Source: Prevotella sp.
GTDB lineage: Bacteria; Bacteroidota; Bacteroidia; Bacteroidales; Bacteroidaceae
Direction: 5' to 3'
Length of the DNA: 10,425 bases
Assembly: GCA_021204565.1 (NCBI GenBank)
Contig: JAJPZE010000211.1
Coordinates: 1-10,425, forward strand
The notes under the pieces were generated by a model. It was not told the origin of the DNA and made no database searches. It saw only the letters and a program-made list of their open reading frames with translations. The position numbers were made by a program, and so were the translations under genes. Every line of letters starts with the position of its first letter. Position 1 is the stretch's first letter. Below are positions 7,300 to 10,425 of this stretch, in pieces.

Positions 7300-7770
7300 A
7301 CCCAATTAGCCCGTTCGGGTATGTGGGTTATTTATCGGTTAGAAGGACGTTTACAAAACGTTATCTTGAGGCATTCAAATCTCGCAAGTTTGACTCGACT
7401 CCATCAAGATAGTGCAACGGAACGTTCGCGTTGGATGTGTTATCCATACCTCACTCTGTTGGTGTCGTATGCTGTGTAATGCGTCACGGCGTGGGCTGAT
7501 TGGCGTTGCTTATCTGTGGAGGCGGGCAATGCGAGAGCCGGAATGCCGGAGATAAGCGCGGAGTATGACCCCCACGCCTTTTCCGGTATCTTATGTGTAC
7601 GAACAGATACAGCCTTACTCGGGGAGTCAAAGGGCAGAACATAAGAAAAGATAATTATCGCACAAAACAGAAAGCAAGGCATTAAACGAAAGGAAACCGC
7701 GATACCCAAGGCTATCGTCTTCCGCAGGACATGAAAGTGATTAAGTTTCAGTATTAGCAACAAAAACGAA
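7300..7770 (+). promoter_or_regulatory. Long structured leader or non-coding RNA upstream of the OmpA-family gene
   Basis: The region holds no supported coding sequence but many complementary segments. One compatible set of helices is 7302-7314 with 7491-7503 (13 pairs, three G·U), 7317-7323 with 7445-7451, the hairpin 7347-7351 with 7357-7361, 7363-7369 with 7404-7410 (ATCTTGA/TCAAGAT), 7375-7379 with 7389-7393, and 7415-7419 with 7429-7433. Together they would fold 7302-7503 into one branched structure whose 5' end lies at the predicted transcription start. Further stems are 7488-7495 with 7571-7578, 7508-7515 with 7550-7557, 7586-7591 with 7605-7610, 7590-7596 with 7639-7645, 7700-7704 with 7713-7717, and the palindrome GATAATTATC (7650-7659). 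I recognise no known riboswitch, tmRNA, RNase P RNA or SRP RNA. Some of these pairings will be chance. Confidence 0.45.
7488..7582 (+). terminator. Nested stem followed by TTTT; possible attenuator in the leader
   Basis: GGCGTGGG (7488-7495) is perfectly complementary to CCCACGCC (7571-7578). Inside it GCTTATCT (7508-7515) pairs perfectly with AGATAAGC (7550-7557), and CCGG/CCGG (7538-7541 with 7546-7549) closes a 4-nt loop. Four T residues follow at 7579-7582. The U-tract is short and the outer stem is far from the loop, so this is a poor classical terminator; it could be an attenuator, an RNA processing site or only a structural domain. Confidence 0.25.
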
Positions 7771-7773
7771 ATG
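7757..7773 (+). promoter_or_regulatory. A-rich translation-start context shared with the next gene
   Basis: CAACAAAAACGAA immediately before the OmpA-family ATG is almost identical to CAACAAAACGAA before the ATG of the VWA lipoprotein (9074-9085). Neither contains a Shine-Dalgarno sequence. A-rich start regions are typical of well-translated Bacteroidota genes. The shared ACGAAATG supports both start choices. Confidence 0.5.
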
Positions 7774-9069
7774 AAGCATTTAAGAATTATATCAATAGTT
7801 GCATTGCTGTTGACCATCGGGTTGACGGGCAATGCTCAAGAAGAAGAAAAAGTTAATAACAGTACTTGGTATTTCGGCATTGGCGGCGGATACCGGTTGA
7901 ACCACATGTCTTTCTCCGGTCTTGACAAGACCTATTTTCCGACGAGTAAGTTTACCGGGAGCGGGATGTTTTCGGTCTTCGTTCAGGGCGAGTTCGGACG
8001 GCAGAACAACTTTGCCATCCGTCCGCAGGTCTCGTTTCTCAATCGCGGGGGCAAGCTGACCGAGATAAACAAAAGCTCTTACGGAGAGGATATAGACGAC
8101 ATCAATTACAAATTGAAGGCACACTATGTCGACATTCGCGTGCCGCTCATCTACAATTTCTGCAATCGAAACTCGGTTGTCCGCCCGTATGTATTCATAG
8201 CTCCCGTATTAGGATTCAGCTACGGGGGAAAGATTAACTTAGAGGAAGACGACGCTGACGCGACCTATTCAGGCTATCAGGTTGATGTTTCGAAAGCGAG
8301 CATGTCGTCGGTTTATTTTGCCGGTCAGGCGGGCTTGGGCGTAAAGTTTGCCATACCCGTCGGCGACAATCGCTGTTTCCTCGGAGTTGAAGCAAGCTAT
8401 GAATACGGCTTTACCGACACATATAGCGGCAAGGAGAAAGATAGTGAATCTTACGATGTAGCTCAACTTTTCTCTCGCAGCTATAAAATAAACGGCTCGC
8501 GTAAGCTGTCCGGCATCGAGTTTCAAGCCGTGCTGTCGATACCTTTCAGCGTATTCAAATCGAAGAAGAAGCCCGCTCCGCCGGTTGAACGACCTGTGTA
8601 CATAGAGCCCGTACCGGAGCCGATACCCGAACCCATGCCGGAGCCGGTAGTGGAGGAAGATGTGCCGCCATGTTATTCGTTAGAGGAGATTATCGCGCTT
8701 ATCGACAAAGGGGAGAACGTTGAAGGCAAAACAATTTGCGCAATAGACGCTATCAATTTTGATTTCGCGAAGAGCACCATACAGTCCGCATCATATGAAT
8801 ACTTAGACAAGGTGGCGGCAACTATCATCCGCTCGAACAAGGCTGTAGAGGTGAAAGGACATACTGATAACGTCGGAAGCGAAGAGTTCAATATGAACCT
8901 CTCGAAAGAGCGCGCGGAAGCCGTAGTGGAGTATTTGGCAGGTAAAGGCGTAAGCCGCGACCGGCTTACGTACAGCTATTACGGCGAATCAAAACCGCGT
9001 ACGACAAACGATACCGAAGAAGGGCGCGCAATGAATCGCAGGGTTGAATTTACAATTTTGAACAACTGA
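7771..9069 (+). CDS. OmpA-family outer-membrane protein with beta-barrel and peptidoglycan-binding domain
   Basis: The protein has 432 aa. A signal peptide (hydrophobic core about 7-20, probable cleavage after NAQ at 21-23) directs it to the envelope. Residues about 30-262 look like an outer-membrane beta-barrel of the PorT/OMP_b-brl type, with alternating aromatic and glycine-rich strands. Residues 267-300 form a linker rich in Pro-Glu pairs (PEPIPEPMPEP). The C-terminal OmpA domain (about 320-432) contains VKGHTDNVGS (361-370), NLSKERAEAVVEYL (376-389) and MNRRVEF (421-427); D366 and R381 have the same 15-residue spacing as the peptidoglycan-binding Asp and Arg of E. coli OmpA. It probably tethers the outer membrane to peptidoglycan. 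C301 and C323 could form a disulfide. The ATG at 7771 follows an A-rich sequence without Shine-Dalgarno. The leader upstream is unusually long. The VWA lipoprotein gene starts 16 bp after the stop, so the two are probably co-transcribed. Confidence 0.93.
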   Translation: MKHLRIISIVALLLTIGLTGNAQEEEKVNNSTWYFGIGGGYRLNHMSFSGLDKTYFPTSKFTGSGMFSVFVQGEFGRQNNFAIRPQVSFLNRGGKLTEINKSSYGEDIDDINYKLKAHYVDIRVPLIYNFCNRNSVVRPYVFIAPVLGFSYGGKINLEEDDADATYSGYQVDVSKASMSSVYFAGQAGLGVKFAIPVGDNRCFLGVEASYEYGFTDTYSGKEKDSESYDVAQLFSRSYKINGSRKLSGIEFQAVLSIPFSVFKSKKKPAPPVERPVYIEPVPEPIPEPMPEPVVEEDVPPCYSLEEIIALIDKGENVEGKTICAIDAINFDFAKSTIQSASYEYLDKVAATIIRSNKAVEVKGHTDNVGSEEFNMNLSKERAEAVVEYLAGKGVSRDRLTYSYYGESKPRTTNDTEEGRAMNRRVEFTILNN

Positions 9070-9085
9070 TTAACAACAAAACGAA

Positions 9086-10249
9086 ATGATTGATATGAAA
9101 AGAATACATTGTTTTATGGCTGTGTTGTCCCTGCTGGCGGCGGGGATGTTCACATCGTGTTTGAGCGATGATGAAGACACGATAGTGTTGGAAAGCGGTA
9201 ATACAACAGGCATACCGAGCGACAATCTTGCCGGAGAGAACCCGGAGATAACGTCAACCACGACGACTATCCCTAACGTGCAGTACACCGTAGAGGACGA
9301 CGAGGGCGATATCGTCATCCGCTTAGATATGACCGGCATACAGGATTCCGAGACTTACGACTGGCTCCGCCTCATCGGCACGGCACAATCGGGGCAGAAC
9401 GTATGGTTGTCGGTTGACGGTAATCCGAAAGGAATACTCGTATATAACACTGCTGACGATGCGGACGAGGATGTTTCCCGCGCGGCTGACCTCGTGTTCC
9501 TTGTGGACAATTCCGGCAGTATGTCGCAAGAATCGGACGCCGTTGCAAACGGTATTGTTTCGTGGTCGGAGACGTTGTCACAATCGGGGCTTGACATTAT
9601 GTTCGGTTGTGTCGGATATTCGGAAAATGGTAAGATTAACGGAGCAATCAACCTAACTACGGCTGACGCACTCAGCACATACCTTAATCGTGCAACGGGG
9701 CAATCCCGTACGATGGGGTTCTCGGGCACGGACGCATCGGCATTACAATCCGCCGCTTCGTCATATAGCGTGAGTGCCGAATGTGGCGGTATGGCTTTGC
9801 GCTATGCCGATGCGAGCATATCGTTCCGCAGTAGTTCGAATCGTATTTATGTGAACTTTACCGACGAGCCGAACCAACCTGCGGGCAAACAAGAGTATTC
9901 CGTAGAGTACTTTGCCGACCAAAATAATTGGGGGACTACACAGGGCACGGTACACACCGTCTATAGTGCGGATACGACATTTACCGAACGACAGTATTAC
10001 AGCGAGAAGCCCTGGCGCATATCCGAATATACGGGCGGCACGGTGCTCGTTGCCCCGTCAGATTTCTCCGGTGTAACGTTGGAGAGCTTGCCCGTATCCG
10101 GTGCAATGCAGAACTCGTACATAATACGGTTCACGAACGTGAGCGAGTATATGGACGGTCAGGTACACGAGGTTAAGATTACGATATTGTCAACCGACGG
10201 GAACACACGTGCCGAGAAGATATTCTACATGACTTTCGGTTCGTATTAA
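9086..10249 (+). CDS. VWA-domain lipoprotein, predicted surface-exposed
   Basis: The protein has 387 aa. The N-terminus is a lipoprotein signal peptide ending in MFTSC, with Cys25 as the lipidated residue. Directly after it comes LSDDED (26-31), an S-plus-acidic run like the Bacteroidota lipoprotein export signal for the cell surface. Residues 35-65 are a Ser/Thr-rich spacer, and about 66-125 form a small beta-rich domain. A von Willebrand factor A domain begins at about 134: its metal-binding MIDAS motif is DNSGS (D141, S143, S145), T215 is a possible third ligand, and the FTDE segment (D260) fits the last. C175 and C233 could pair. The C-terminal part (about 290-387) is beta-rich and ends in KIFYMTFGSY. 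VWA domains usually bind proteins through a divalent metal, so adhesion or complex assembly is likely; the partner is unknown. The start at 9086 is favoured by the upstream motif shared with the OmpA-family gene; ATG 9095 is also possible. Confidence 0.85.
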   Translation: MIDMKRIHCFMAVLSLLAAGMFTSCLSDDEDTIVLESGNTTGIPSDNLAGENPEITSTTTTIPNVQYTVEDDEGDIVIRLDMTGIQDSETYDWLRLIGTAQSGQNVWLSVDGNPKGILVYNTADDADEDVSRAADLVFLVDNSGSMSQESDAVANGIVSWSETLSQSGLDIMFGCVGYSENGKINGAINLTTADALSTYLNRATGQSRTMGFSGTDASALQSAASSYSVSAECGGMALRYADASISFRSSSNRIYVNFTDEPNQPAGKQEYSVEYFADQNNWGTTQGTVHTVYSADTTFTERQYYSEKPWRISEYTGGTVLVAPSDFSGVTLESLPVSGAMQNSYIIRFTNVSEYMDGQVHEVKITILSTDGNTRAEKIFYMTFGSY

Positions 10250-10270
10250 AGGGAATACCGTTATTAGCTT

Positions 10271-10307
10271 ACATGAGGGAGCGTTCCGTCAGGGCGCTCC
10301 CTCATGT
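10271..10307. terminator. 13-bp perfect hairpin downstream of the OmpA/VWA unit
   Basis: ACATGAGGGAGCG (10271-10283) is perfectly complementary to CGCTCCCTCATGT (10295-10307), with an 11-nt loop. It lies 21 bp after the VWA stop codon. There is no U-tract on the + strand, so its role as an intrinsic terminator is inferred from position and stability; it may instead protect the mRNA 3' end. Confidence 0.65.
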
Positions 10308-10312
10308 TGCAT

Positions 10313-10339
10313 AGTGCGGTTTCGCTACGAAACCGCACT
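10313..10339. terminator. 12-bp perfect hairpin with 3-nt loop, second of a tandem pair
   Basis: AGTGCGGTTTCG (10313-10324) pairs perfectly with CGAAACCGCACT (10328-10339) around the loop CTA. It starts 5 bp after the previous hairpin. No U-tract follows. Together the two hairpins could form a strong, possibly two-way transcription stop at the end of the unit. Confidence 0.6.
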
Positions 10340-10425
10340 CGTGAACGGTAGCTAAGGCTTGGCTTTACTCTTCCTGACTTCGTCACAATTTTGTGCCATA
10401 CAATGGCGACGATTGAAAATCAGCG
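10340..10425. other. Right-edge stretch without a supported gene
   Basis: I see no supported gene. An ATG at 10403 begins a frame (MATIENQ) that reaches the window edge with too few codons to judge. On the - strand a frame from the edge ends at a TAG at 10352-10354 (last residues VRKSKAKP), also too short to judge. GCCAT/ATGGC (10395-10399 with 10403-10407) is a small inverted repeat over the possible start codon. Confidence 0.3.

Noticed and set aside
7319..7392. tRNA-like segment: an anticodon-arm-like hairpin (7346-7362), a canonical-looking T-loop TTCAAAT (7374-7380) and GG in a D-loop-like position.
   Set aside because: The T-stem around TTCAAAT does not pair (one of five positions), the acceptor ends do not pair, U8 and A9 are absent, and the anticodon would be ACA. 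At most it is a coincidence or a very decayed relic.
7182..7479. An open + strand frame runs from inside the peptidase gene through the gap to 7479.
   Set aside because: It has no good start in the gap, overlaps the peptidase in another frame, spans the promoter and structured leader, and its translation resembles no known family.
7302..7503. A 6S RNA, because the ends of a roughly 200-nt transcript would pair.
   Set aside because: The fold I can draw is branched and asymmetric, without the single long rod and central bubble of 6S RNA. I keep it only as an unidentified structured RNA.
7508..7557. Possible SAM-I riboswitch because of CTTATC...GATAAG closing sequences.
   Set aside because: Only 34 nt lie between the arms and the conserved core is missing; the downstream gene is not in methionine metabolism.
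7491..7600. GGGCTGATT resembles the 5' end of tmRNA.
   Set aside because: None of the following conserved tmRNA sequence, tag reading frame or tRNA-like 3' end is present.
7440..7832. A 130-residue frame on the - strand antisense to the leader and the OmpA-family start, with hydrophobic segments.
   Set aside because: No promoter of the Bacteroidota type is visible for it, it overlaps the signal-peptide region of a well-supported gene, and antisense of a T-poor, A-rich leader naturally gives hydrophobic codons. A conserved protein match in distant genomes would change this view.
10403..10425. Start of a new gene (ATG GCG ACG ATT ...) at the right edge.
   Set aside because: There are only seven codons, no upstream -7 element of the TAnnTTTG type, and an equally plausible - strand frame enters from the same edge.

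Overview
The window looks like chromosomal DNA from a member of the Bacteroidota, most likely the Bacteroidales. The evidence is a DUF2027-plus-Smr protein, the long QueA form, a glutamine-dependent NAD synthase, an M49 peptidase with a HECLGH zinc motif, and a lipoprotein whose post-cysteine acidic run resembles the Bacteroidota surface-export signal. Start codons lack Shine-Dalgarno sequences, and there is one clean TTTG-N19-TAnnTTTG promoter. All seven recognised genes lie on the + strand. Nothing in the window indicates phage, IS elements or CRISPR.

Layout. Positions 1-55 hold a 22-bp tandem repeat cut by the left edge, followed by about 260 bp without a convincing gene. A tightly packed run of five genes then covers 318-7181, with gaps of 4, 5, 10 and 20 bp: a PAP2-family membrane phosphatase, QueA (queuosine tRNA modification), a DUF2027/Smr protein, glutamine-dependent NAD+ synthase (NadE) and dipeptidyl peptidase III. 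The spacing suggests one transcription unit of housekeeping functions (lipid phosphate turnover, tRNA modification, nucleic-acid or translation quality control, NAD synthesis, peptide breakdown). The products have no obvious shared pathway.

Positions 7182-7770 are a 589-bp gap. It contains the best promoter in the window (7264-7294) and then about 470 nt rich in complementary segments before the next start codon. I read this as a long structured 5' leader, or a separate structured RNA of roughly 200-280 nt lying upstream of the outer-membrane gene. Two of its helices share a strand and cannot form together, so a bistable switch is conceivable. This is the most interesting part of the window, but it rests on hand-found pairings.

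Positions 7771-10249 encode a two-gene cell-envelope unit: an OmpA-family protein (beta-barrel, proline-rich linker, peptidoglycan-binding domain) and, 16 bp later, a von Willebrand factor A domain lipoprotein predicted to sit on the cell surface. Both start codons are preceded by nearly the same A-rich sequence. The unit ends in two consecutive strong hairpins (10271-10339). The last about 85 bp hold no gene I can support.
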